Source: an uncultured Oscillospiraceae bacterium (GTDB taxonomy: Bacteria > Bacillota > Clostridia > Oscillospirales > Ruminococcaceae). Taken from it: 64,000 bases of DNA. A program made the position numbers and the translations under genes. The stretch lies in the NCBI GenBank assembly GCA_934481385.1, contig CAKSPD010000001.1:310001-374000 (forward strand), read 5' to 3'. The first letter of the stretch is position 1. Each line of letters opens with the position of its first letter. Of this stretch, positions 1 to 7,371 are shown piece after piece. The notes under the pieces were generated by a model. The model did no database searches and was not told where the DNA came from. It saw nothing but the letters and a program-made list of their open reading frames with translations.

Positions 1-147
1 TCCATGAACCATACATGCATCAGCAACGGATTCTCCTCTTGATGCAGGACAGCCAAGGCAGTGCATACCGATTTCGAGGAAATACGGTGCAACAGTAGCA
101 TCAGCATCAAGAATATCGCCTATAATAGTATCTTTAGTAACAACCAT
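1..147 (-). CDS. DUF1858-type redox-disulfide domain protein, N-terminal fragment
   Basis: Start of a minus-strand gene that runs off the left edge; 49 residues are visible. It begins MVVTKDTIIGDILD and contains HCLGCP (Cys30 and Cys33), the signature of the DUF1858 family (hybrid-cluster-protein-associated disulfide domain). In that family a four-helix domain of about 65 residues carries a CxxC pair thought to be redox-active or metal-binding. An AAAGGAAAGG ribosome site lies just before the ATG. The family and start are clear. The partner protein and exact role are not visible here, and the missing C-terminus could carry further domains. Confidence 0.85.
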   Translation of the reverse strand, partial: MVVTKDTIIGDILDADATVAPYFLEIGMHCLGCPASRGESVADACMVHG

Positions 148-259
148 TTTAAAAACATTCCTTTCCTTTTTTATATTCTGTGAACTTGCGAAAAAATTAT
201 ACATAAGCTTTAAAAAAAGTCAAAGCACAGCTTAAAGGCTGTGCAATGAAATTTTTAAA

Positions 260-535
260 TTAGTTCTGGTCTTTTTTTGCAAAGCATTCACTGCAATAGA
301 TTGGCTTGCCTTCCTTTGGTTCAAAAGGAACTTTAGCTTCCTTACCGCATGAAGCACAAATGCCTGTATACATAACTCTGCCGTTCTTGTTAGCATTTTT
401 TCTTGCATCACGGCAAGCCTTGCATCTCTGCGGTTCATTTTCAAAACCTTTTTCAGCATAGAATTCCTGTTCGCCGGCAGTGAAAACGAATTCTTTTCCG
501 CATTCCTTGCAGACTAATGTCTTGTCTTCGTACAT
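260..535 (-). CDS. small zinc-ribbon protein (zf-trcl / CxxC-x17-CxxC type)
   Basis: A 91-residue cytoplasmic protein with four CxxC pairs: Cys9/12 with Cys38/41, and Cys60/63 with Cys81/84. It therefore probably holds two structural zinc sites, the second with the CxxC-x17-CxxC spacing. The layout matches a widespread Firmicute family of zinc-ribbon proteins with no assigned function; nucleic-acid or protein binding is only a guess. The GCGAGG ribosome site is modest. The gene stands alone, with its own near-consensus promoter and a palindrome at the expected transcript start (described separately), which suggests strong and perhaps controlled expression. Confidence 0.85.
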   Translation of the reverse strand: MYEDKTLVCKECGKEFVFTAGEQEFYAEKGFENEPQRCKACRDARKNANKNGRVMYTGICASCGKEAKVPFEPKEGKPIYCSECFAKKDQN

Positions 536-587
536 GATAATATACCTCGCTTAAAATATTTGGAACATGGACTTAAATAAAGTCTGT

Positions 588-612
588 TCAAACAGCATAA
601 TATGCTGTTTGA
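588..612 (-). promoter_or_regulatory. 25-bp palindrome at the transcription start of the zinc-ribbon gene
   Basis: Two 12-base arms, TCAAACAGCATA and TATGCTGTTTGA, are perfect inverted copies around one central base at 600. On the minus strand the palindrome begins about 5 bases after the -10 box, so it covers roughly +1 to +25. It could be a repressor operator or, as RNA, a 5'-end stabilising hairpin. It lies about 50 bases before the start codon and has no T-run, so it is not a normal terminator. Confidence 0.65.
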
Positions 613-617
613 TATTA

Positions 618-646
618 ATTATACAGTTAAAAGTAAAATTTGTCAA
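618..646 (-). promoter_or_regulatory. consensus sigma-A promoter of the zinc-ribbon gene
   Basis: Read on the minus strand: TTGACA (641-646), 17 bases, TATAAT (618-623). Both hexamers match the vegetative consensus exactly with optimal spacing. It is one of the two best promoters in the window. Confidence 0.85.
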
Positions 647-657
647 TGACTTTTTGG

Positions 658-692
658 ATAAAAAATATATATATGACAGAAAAACGTCATAT
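658..692 (-). terminator. probable terminator after divIVA
   Basis: On the minus strand, inverted arms ATATGAC/GTCATAT (671-677 and 686-692) are followed by ATATATATTTTTTATCC. The stem is AT-rich and only 7 bp, so termination efficiency is uncertain. Its position, 70 bases past the divIVA stop, fits the end of the ftsZ-divIVA transcript. Confidence 0.5.
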
Positions 693-760
693 TCTCCATA
701 AATAGCTACTCAAAACTGGGCAATTTGCACATCAAAAGCATAAAAACAGCTTTTCAGTGA

Positions 761-2341
761 TTATTCCTGAGTATTTCTGGAGGCATCTTCCTCGGCAGCC
801 TTAACAAGTTCAGCCATATCAAAGTTGAAATTATTTATTTTCTTAGCCTGTTTTTCCTTTGGAGTAGGTTCATGTTTTACAGGAGCAGGGGTTTCCTGTT
901 CAGGTTCTGGAGTGTTTACAGCTTCCATTTCAGCAGCCTTGACGAGTTCAGCCATATCGAAAGCAAAGTTGACAGGTTTCTTTATATTTTTTTCCTGTTT
1001 CGGCTCAGGAGCTTTTTCGGGTTCGGGTATATAATCAGAAACATTACTTTCCTTTTTAGCTGAAATTTTGTTATCAGGTTCAGGTTTAACACTGTTATCA
1101 TCTGACGTTTCAGCATTAAGGGATTTTTTTGCTTCCTCAACAGCGATATTAGCTTCTTTGAGTCTGTCACCGGTCTGTGAAATTATTTTTTCAACAGCAC
1201 CGGACATAAATTCAAGTTTAGAACTTACATCTTCAATTTCACTGCGAAGTGTACTTCTTACAGAATCAGTTATAGAATTAATGCGGTCTGCTTCCCTGTT
1301 TGCATTTTCAATAGTACGTTCTGCCTGTTCATTAGCCTGTTTTCTTGTAAGGTCAGCCTTTTCGTTAGCTTCTCTTATGTATGAATCAGCAGTAGTATTT
1401 GCGATACTGATAGTATTTTCAGCCTCAGTCTTTGCATCACTTATAATCTTATCAGCTTCAGCCTTTGCATTTTCAAGAACTTTTTCAGATTCTGCTTTAT
1501 TTTTTTCAATACTTTCAACAGCTTCTCTCTTTATAGTTTCAGCCTGTTCATTTGCAACTTTTATGATACTGTCGAACATTGCACCAGGGGTAGCACTTGC
1601 TTTAGACTTTTCGATTTCAGCATCTTTTTCTTCAATAATCTTTGCGATTTCGGCTTCACTTTCAGATTTGATTTTTGCAATTTCAGCTTCCTTTTCACCG
1701 ACAGCATTTTTAAGTTCATCAAGCTGTTTTTCAAGTGATTTGATTCCCTGATTTTTAGCATTGATTTCAGCTTTAAGTGCATTGATTTCAGCAGGATTTG
1801 AACTTGCAAACTTAGCCTTTATTTCTTCCATACGCTGTTTTGCAATATTCATCTGATTTCTGAGTTTTTCTATTTCAGCCTTAGCTTCAGCAAGTTCAGC
1901 CTCTGTCTGAGGATTTGAGAGCTGAAGCAAAGAGTCATCTGCATTGTTTCCTGCAAGTTTCTGTCTTGCAAATTCAACCTGTTTTTTAAGTCTTTCGTTT
2001 TCAGCCTTTATATTTTTAAGTTCAGCTTCAAGCATTATTGTATCAGCACTTCTCGCACCGTTCAGACCTCCGGACTGATTCTTGTGCATTTCAAGCTGTG
2101 ATTTAAGTCTTTCGATTTCTGACTTTGCCTCCGCAAGCTCAGCCTTGCTTTCAGAAGGAATTTCAACGCCTTTTCCTTCAAGAGCTTTTTTAAGATTTTC
2201 ATTTTCATGATTTGCATCTTCAAGCTGTTTTTCAAGACTTACAATTTTGTCGTTAAGTTCATCAAGATACTGATTAACATCTTCAATAACGAAACCTTTC
2301 TGACCCATTTTAGTAGTTCTTAAAATTACATTTTCGCTCAT
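761..2341 (-). CDS. divIVA: DivIVA-domain coiled-coil protein
   Basis: A 526-residue protein. The N-terminal 50-60 residues, including KGFVIEDVNQYLDELN, match the membrane-curvature-sensing DivIVA domain. Residues about 30-420 form a long Ala/Glu/Lys-rich coiled coil. A Pro/Glu-rich C-terminal tail contains the segment FDMAELVKAAE twice, at about 461-471 and 507-517. Usual DivIVA/GpsB proteins are 100-250 residues, so this is a long form. I chose the ATG at 2341 because GGAG sits 8 bases upstream and the DivIVA domain follows at once; an upstream in-frame extension lacks a site. It lies directly after ftsZ, as in many Firmicutes, implying a role in septum or pole organisation. Confidence 0.88.
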   Translation of the reverse strand: MSENVILRTTKMGQKGFVIEDVNQYLDELNDKIVSLEKQLEDANHENENLKKALEGKGVEIPSESKAELAEAKSEIERLKSQLEMHKNQSGGLNGARSADTIMLEAELKNIKAENERLKKQVEFARQKLAGNNADDSLLQLSNPQTEAELAEAKAEIEKLRNQMNIAKQRMEEIKAKFASSNPAEINALKAEINAKNQGIKSLEKQLDELKNAVGEKEAEIAKIKSESEAEIAKIIEEKDAEIEKSKASATPGAMFDSIIKVANEQAETIKREAVESIEKNKAESEKVLENAKAEADKIISDAKTEAENTISIANTTADSYIREANEKADLTRKQANEQAERTIENANREADRINSITDSVRSTLRSEIEDVSSKLEFMSGAVEKIISQTGDRLKEANIAVEEAKKSLNAETSDDNSVKPEPDNKISAKKESNVSDYIPEPEKAPEPKQEKNIKKPVNFAFDMAELVKAAEMEAVNTPEPEQETPAPVKHEPTPKEKQAKKINNFNFDMAELVKAAEEDASRNTQE

Positions 2342-2463
2342 TAAAATATCTCCGTTCTCTGCAATGCAGTATTTATTCACTATATTGTTAATTATATCAT
2401 TTCTGTCATTTAATTTCAACATCTGTATATACAGAATTTTCCCTCGGTTTTTTGTGCATTTTA

Positions 2464-2496
2464 ACGATAAAAAAGCCGGACTGTAAAAAGTCCGGC
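2464..2496 (-). terminator. rho-independent terminator after ftsZ
   Basis: GCCGGACT (2475-2482) pairs with AGTCCGGC (2489-2496) around a 6-base loop, followed on the minus strand by TTTTTTATCG. It lies 15 bases after the ftsZ stop. divIVA downstream must rely on read-through or a promoter of its own. Confidence 0.85.
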
Positions 2497-2511
2497 ATAA
2501 AAATTTTCAAA

Positions 2512-3681
2512 TCAGCTTCCGAGCATTTTGAGAATGGCATCGAGGTCATCATCTGTTTCTGCCGGAGCAGAATTATTATTTTTGCTCTTATCATTATTGA
2601 GTCCGAGTGAAGAAAGCAGAGGATTATCAACAGATATAACTTCTTCTTTCATACCTGATGAAGTTTTAGCTGTGTCAGCAGTTTCTTCAGAATCTGAATC
2701 GTCAATATCCTTGTCAAAATCATCTCCGCCAAAACCGGCAGCAATAACAGTGATAGTCATTTCGTCCTGCATATCGTCCTTGAATGCAGTACCGAAGATA
2801 AATTCAACACCGTCAGCAGCAGTATCTGTAATTTTCTTTGTAGCAGCATCGACATCTGATGAAAGAACATCGTTTGACATAGCGATATTGATAAGAAGTC
2901 TTTTTGCACCAGAGATAGATGTTTCGAGAAGCGGGCTTGAGATAACTGCCTCGGCAGCTTCCTTTGCCTTTTCCTTTCCTGAACCATGACCGATAGCCAT
3001 ATGAGCATATCCTGCACCTTTCATGATTGTTGAAACGTCTGCAAAGTCGAGGTTTATGTAACCTTCTTCAACGATAAGGTCTGAAATACTCTTTACACCT
3101 GTTTTAAGAACGTCATCTGAAAGTGCGAAAGACTGTATCATAGTAAGGGGCTTGTCAAGACCGACAAGAAGTCTTTCGTTAGGGATAACGATAAGTGAGT
3201 CAACATATTTTTTAAGTTCAGCAATACCTGCCTCAGCCTGACGCATTTTCTGTTCTCTTTCAAAGAGGAAAGGCTTTGTAACGACAGCGACAGTAAGTAT
3301 GCCCATTTCCTGAGCAATCTTAGCAACAACAGGAGCAGCACCTGTACCTGTACCGCCACCCATACCGGCAGTAATGAAAACCATATCAGCACCTTTAAGA
3401 TGTGTTTCGATTTCATCTCTGCTTTCTTCAGCAGATTTCTGACCTATTTCAGGTTTATTTCCTGCACCTCTGCCCTTAGTAAGCTTAGCACCTATCGGGA
3501 TTCTTGTAGTTGCCTTAGACTTATTAAGAGCCTTTGCATCAGTATTTATTGCAATATATTCGATATTGTTTACACCGGAATCCACCATACAGTTTACGGC
3601 ATTTCCTCCGCCTCCGCCGACGCCTATAACTTTAATATTGACATCTGGCTCAAGGGCTTCTTCATAGATAAAATCAGCCAT
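2512..3681 (-). CDS. ftsZ: cell division GTPase FtsZ
   Basis: A 389-residue tubulin-like GTPase that forms the Z-ring at midcell. The glycine-rich nucleotide loop [11 protein letters not shown] is near residue 20 and the tubulin signature [10 protein letters not shown] near 110; the T7-loop region NLDFADV follows near 210. After about residue 315 comes an acidic Ser/Asn-rich linker. The protein ends [12 protein letters not shown], which differs from the usual DIPxFLR-type tail peptide that binds FtsA and other partners. GGAGGAG precedes the ATG. A dedicated promoter lies upstream and a strong terminator follows. Confidence 0.97.
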   Translation of the reverse strand: MADFIYEEALEPDVNIKVIGVGGGGGNAVNCMVDSGVNNIEYIAINTDAKALNKSKATTRIPIGAKLTKGRGAGNKPEIGQKSAEESRDEIETHLKGADMVFITAGMGGGTGTGAAPVVAKIAQEMGILTVAVVTKPFLFEREQKMRQAEAGIAELKKYVDSLIVIPNERLLVGLDKPLTMIQSFALSDDVLKTGVKSISDLIVEEGYINLDFADVSTIMKGAGYAHMAIGHGSGKEKAKEAAEAVISSPLLETSISGAKRLLINIAMSNDVLSSDVDAATKKITDTAADGVEFIFGTAFKDDMQDEMTITVIAAGFGGDDFDKDIDDSDSEETADTAKTSSGMKEEVISVDNPLLSSLGLNNDKSKNNNSAPAETDDDLDAILKMLGS

Positions 3682-3749
3682 TAATTACTCCTCCTATGTT
3701 TTATATCCTGAATTTTTTTAAAAAAGCTCAATCATTTAAATACACTATT

Positions 3750-3778
3750 ATTTTATCATAAACAGATATATTTTGCAA
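3750..3778 (-). promoter_or_regulatory. ftsZ promoter
   Basis: Minus strand: TTGCAA (3773-3778), 17 bases, TAAAAT (3750-3755), in the 177-base gap between ftsQ and ftsZ. It lets ftsZ be transcribed apart from the upstream murein genes. Confidence 0.65.
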
Positions 3779-3858
3779 GTATCTGAAATGTATTTTTTTA
3801 TTTTTGAGTCTTTTTCACAATATTTCACTATTTTATTACTCCATTTTTAACAATATTG

Positions 3859-4899
3859 TTATTCTTCATATTGATAATTTTCATCATCATAATAATCCTG
3901 CTGATAATCGTCTGCTGAACTGCTTTCATAATCCTGATAGCCGTCTGTTTCGCCGTCATAATTGTTATAATCATCAGAATAATTATAATCAGGTTCGTAA
4001 TACTGTTCCTGAGTTTCAACGTATTCATCAGCAACAGGTTCAGCAGTAGTAGTTGTAGTCTGTGTTGTTAAAGTTCCTCCGGAAGTAACAACCGGCTCTG
4101 TTGTAATGACATTGCTTGAAAATTCACCGTCAGTCATACGGAATGAACACTGATTTGTGCCTACCATAGTTATATATCCGACTTTTCCGGTTTCTTCAAT
4201 AACTCTTTCTGCAAGAGTAAGTTTATATTCAAAATCAGTCCAGTCACCCATTTTGAAAATATTTCCGTCACGGAATTTTATGATAACGTTTGACCTGTTT
4301 TCAATATTTATTGATTCAATTTTATTTCTGTCCTCACGATTATTAAGAACGTTTATAAAATTCTGAAATACTTCTTTTTGTTTTTCATCATCAGTATCAA
4401 CAGTACTGCCTACCGACGGTGAAAGTGGCTGGTATCCGTAAAACGTGGGAAGACCATTATCGCCTGTTTCAGAAGTTTCAAGAATTTTTCCTTTTTCGCT
4501 TATAAGAATACTTCCGAGGTCATAGCTTATATTATATGAAGATATACATGGAATTATTTCTATATTGAGCGTTGAAGGCAGACTTACACTTACTTTTGCA
4601 TCTTCAACATAAGTAAGGGCAAGAAGTTTCTGCCTTGTTTTTTCCTTATCCATCTTCACAATGTTCTGACCTGCTTTAAGTCCGGCAGTTTCTATAATAT
4701 AATCTGCATCATATCTGTCAGAAGCTCCGAGAAAGGTTACTTCATTCAGATTAAAAAGCAGTGTACAGCTTAAAGTAATTCCAAGTCCGAGAACGGCAAT
4801 TATAACAAGAAGTCCATAAATTCCCATACTTCGTTTTCTGCGTCTGAGTCTTTTTATGCTGTTTTCACGTTCAATATTAACTTTTTCAACGTCCTTCAT
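3859..4899 (-). CDS. divIB: FtsQ/DivIB cell division protein with acidic Tyr-rich tail
   Basis: A 346-residue bitopic protein: basic cytoplasmic N-terminus (KRLRRRKRS), one membrane helix at about 27-50, then a POTRA domain (about 52-125) with the family pattern NEVTFLGASDRYDADYI and VEDAKVSVSLPSTLNIEI. The beta domain runs to about 260. DivIB links FtsL/DivIC and the FtsW-FtsI synthase at the septum. After a Thr-rich spacer the last 55 or so residues are almost all Tyr, Asp, Glu, Asn and Gln, ending NYQYEE. That tail would lie outside the membrane and is not part of the usual fold. GGGGATT precedes the ATG; murA lies 16 bases upstream. Confidence 0.9.
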   Translation of the reverse strand: MKDVEKVNIERENSIKRLRRRKRSMGIYGLLVIIAVLGLGITLSCTLLFNLNEVTFLGASDRYDADYIIETAGLKAGQNIVKMDKEKTRQKLLALTYVEDAKVSVSLPSTLNIEIIPCISSYNISYDLGSILISEKGKILETSETGDNGLPTFYGYQPLSPSVGSTVDTDDEKQKEVFQNFINVLNNREDRNKIESINIENRSNVIIKFRDGNIFKMGDWTDFEYKLTLAERVIEETGKVGYITMVGTNQCSFRMTDGEFSSNVITTEPVVTSGGTLTTQTTTTTAEPVADEYVETQEQYYEPDYNYSDDYNNYDGETDGYQDYESSSADDYQQDYYDDENYQYEE

Positions 4900-4915
4900 A
4901 AAAGGAATCCCCTTT

Positions 4916-6172
4916 CTATTCTGTTCTTTTTATATCTGCACCGAGTGCCGACAATGATTTTTCAAAATTCTCATAACCTCTGTCAATATGATTAAGACCT
5001 GTTATTACTGATGTTCCCTCTGCTGAAAGACCTGCAACAGCCATTCCTGCACCGCCTCTCAAATCAGTAGCCTCAACCGATGCACCATAAAGACGGTTTA
5101 CACCATGAACTATTGCCGTTTTTCCGATAACCTGTATATCAGCACCCATTTTTACAAGTGCATCAGTATGACGATAACGGCAGTCAAATATATTTTCTTC
5201 AAAAACACTTGTTCCTTTAGCTTTAAGAAGTGATGCCATAAGGACAGCCTGTGCATCTGTCGGGAATCCCGGATAAGGCATTGTCTTTATATTTTTTATG
5301 GCTTTAAGTCCCGAACCGCTTCGGAGATAAATTATATTTTCAGATGTGCTTATACTGCACCCCGCACATTCAAGCATTGAAGTAAATGATTCCATAGCAT
5401 TTACGCAGGCATTTTTCAGAATTATTTCTCCGCCTGTTGATGCCGTTGCAGAAAGATATGTAGCACCTGCTATTCTGTCGGGCATTATGCTGTATTCACA
5501 GCCGTTAAGCTTTTTCACACCGTTTATAACAATTCTGCTCTCACCGTCACCCTTTATTTTTGCTCCGCATTTTCTGAGATATTCAGCAAGGTCGCATATT
5601 TCGGGTTCTCTTGCAGAATTGTTTATAACTGTTTCACCGTCCGCAAGAACTGCACATAGCATTATATTTTCAGTAGCCCCGACTGAAGGAAATGAAAGCG
5701 ATATTTTAGCACCATGAATTTTATCACGGACTCTGCATATTATTTTTCCGTATTCCTCTTTTATATCAACACCCATTTTCCTGAATCCGTCAAGATGCAT
5801 ATTTATAGGACGTGAACCAAGTTCACAGCCTCCGGGATAAGATACCGTACATTCTTTTAGTCTGCCGAGCATAGCACCAAGAAATATTATTGAAGAACGC
5901 ATTTCCTGCATAAGTTCTCCGTCTATTTCAGAACGGCATATTCCTGTATATTTTACTGTTGCCGTATTTTCTGAAAAACTGCATTTGAATCCAAGACTGT
6001 TAAGTATTCTGAGTGCGGAATATATGTCACTAAGACAGGGGCAGTTATGAAAAATGCTTTCTCCGTCACATAAAAGAGATGCCGAAAGTATCGGCAATGC
6101 ACTGTTTTTAGCTCCCTGTAAATCAAGTTCTCCCCTTAATCTTTTTCCGCCCTGTATAACAAGCTTTTGCAT
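4916..6172 (-). CDS. murA: UDP-N-acetylglucosamine 1-carboxyvinyltransferase
   Basis: A 418-residue EPSP-synthase-fold enzyme that transfers enolpyruvate to UDP-GlcNAc, the first committed step of peptidoglycan synthesis. It shows the family N-terminus LVIQGGKRLRGELDLQGAKNSALPIL with the catalytic-site Lys-Asn pair, and GFPTDAQAVLMASLL later. At the active-site loop position the sequence reads SYPGGCELGSRPINMHL, so the Cys targeted by fosfomycin is present (GGCELG). I place the start at the ATG at 6172, with GGGGTGA about 5 bases upstream. The alternative GTG at 6181 would lie inside that site. A hairpin overlapping the ribosome site precedes the gene. Confidence 0.95.
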   Translation of the reverse strand: MQKLVIQGGKRLRGELDLQGAKNSALPILSASLLCDGESIFHNCPCLSDIYSALRILNSLGFKCSFSENTATVKYTGICRSEIDGELMQEMRSSIIFLGAMLGRLKECTVSYPGGCELGSRPINMHLDGFRKMGVDIKEEYGKIICRVRDKIHGAKISLSFPSVGATENIMLCAVLADGETVINNSAREPEICDLAEYLRKCGAKIKGDGESRIVINGVKKLNGCEYSIMPDRIAGATYLSATASTGGEIILKNACVNAMESFTSMLECAGCSISTSENIIYLRSGSGLKAIKNIKTMPYPGFPTDAQAVLMASLLKAKGTSVFEENIFDCRYRHTDALVKMGADIQVIGKTAIVHGVNRLYGASVEATDLRGGAGMAVAGLSAEGTSVITGLNHIDRGYENFEKSLSALGADIKRTE

Positions 6173-6180
6173 TAAAATCA

Positions 6181-6218
6181 CCCCGCAGTATTTTTATATG
6201 CTATACTATGCTGCGGGG
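6181..6218 (-). promoter_or_regulatory. hairpin that includes the murA ribosome-binding site
   Basis: CCCCGCAG (6181-6188) and CTGCGGGG (6211-6218) are perfect 8-bp arms with up to 3 further inner pairs. On the minus-strand mRNA, read from murG into murA, the 3' arm CUGCGGGG supplies most of the Shine-Dalgarno sequence GGGGUGA for murA. A folded stem would hide the site. There is no T-run after it, so it is not a terminator. Translational control of murA is inference. Confidence 0.55.
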
Positions 6219-6228
6219 CAGTTTTGTG

Positions 6229-7356
6229 TTACTTTGAACTTATAAGCTTATCTACAACGGAAAGTATTCTCTGAGGTGTATCCTTTATTGCAAGTTCTGA
6301 TGAATTATATGACATAACTTCAAGCTTTTCAGGATTTTTATAGAAGTCATCAAGATATGATATGATTTTTTCAGGGGTGACATCTTTCTGTTCAATAACT
6401 ATTGATGCTCCGGCTTTTCCGAGAACCATTGCATTATGATACTGATGATTTCCTGCAACTATCGGTGACGGAATAAGTATTGATGCCTTTCCCGCTGCTT
6501 CAAGTTCTGCGAGAGTAGATGCTCCTGAACGGCATACAACTATATCGGCACATGCCATACATACTGCCATATCGTTTATATATTCAGTAATTCTGAGATG
6601 ATTTGATTTAAGAGGTATTCCTGCTTTCTGCATAGCCTGCGGAAATGTATCCTTTCCCATTCCCCCGTAGCCATGGATATGATTTATTCTGAGATTATTT
6701 TTTGTATGCCATTTTATAACTTCCTGCATTGTATCATTTATACAGCCTGCACCAAGACTTCCTCCGAATGAAAGTATACACATATCATCATTAAAGCCGA
6801 GAATTTTTCTTGCCTCCTGCTTTGTCATTGATGAAATACTGCTGCGGACAGGCAGTCCTGTTACTGTATATTCAAAAGAACCTGTATCCATGTATTCAAG
6901 AGCCTCTTTTACTGTAAGCATAACATGGTTTACTTCCTTTGACAAAAGCTTGTTTGTAACTCCGGGATAAGCGTTCTGTTCATGAATTGCACAAGGTATT
7001 CCCATTTTTGATGCCATTCTTATGACAGGGCCTGAAACATATCCGCCTGTTCCTATTGCTATATCAGGGCTGAAATTTTTTATAATCTCCTTTGCACGTT
7101 TACCTGATACAGCGAGATAACTTAAAGCCTGAATGTTTCTCTTTATATTTTTAAATGAGATTTTACGCTGAAATCCTGCAACTTTTATAAACTCTATTTT
7201 ATATCCTGCCTGCGGTACGAGCTTTGCTTCCATACCGTTTGGAGTTCCTGCAAAAAGGAACTCCGAATCAGGATATTTGCTTTTTATAATATCAGCTATG
7301 GCAAGAGCAGGATTTATATGTCCTCCTGTACCGCCTCCGGCAAGTAAAACTTTCAT
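6229..7356 (-). CDS. murG: lipid II synthase MurG
   Basis: A 375-residue GT28-family glycosyltransferase that adds GlcNAc to undecaprenyl-PP-MurNAc-pentapeptide (lipid I) at the inner membrane face. The N-terminal loop LLAGGGTGGHINPALA and the second loop SFGGSLGAGCIND are present. The UDP-GlcNAc site motif VVCRSGASTLAELEAAGKASILIP and PSPIVAGNHQYHNA are intact. GGAGG lies about 10 bases before the ATG. ftsW ends 15 bases upstream, so the two are cotranscribed. Length and motifs are normal. Confidence 0.96.
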   Translation of the reverse strand: MKVLLAGGGTGGHINPALAIADIIKSKYPDSEFLFAGTPNGMEAKLVPQAGYKIEFIKVAGFQRKISFKNIKRNIQALSYLAVSGKRAKEIIKNFSPDIAIGTGGYVSGPVIRMASKMGIPCAIHEQNAYPGVTNKLLSKEVNHVMLTVKEALEYMDTGSFEYTVTGLPVRSSISSMTKQEARKILGFNDDMCILSFGGSLGAGCINDTMQEVIKWHTKNNLRINHIHGYGGMGKDTFPQAMQKAGIPLKSNHLRITEYINDMAVCMACADIVVCRSGASTLAELEAAGKASILIPSPIVAGNHQYHNAMVLGKAGASIVIEQKDVTPEKIISYLDDFYKNPEKLEVMSYNSSELAIKDTPQRILSVVDKLISSK

Positions 7357-7371
7357 ATGAAAACTACCTCC

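Noticed and set aside
1068..1751. Plus-strand open frame of 227 codons opposite divIVA
   Set aside because: Ser/Ala/Phe-rich antisense shadow of the coiled-coil coding sequence; no ribosome site, and the minus frame has clear DivIVA homology.
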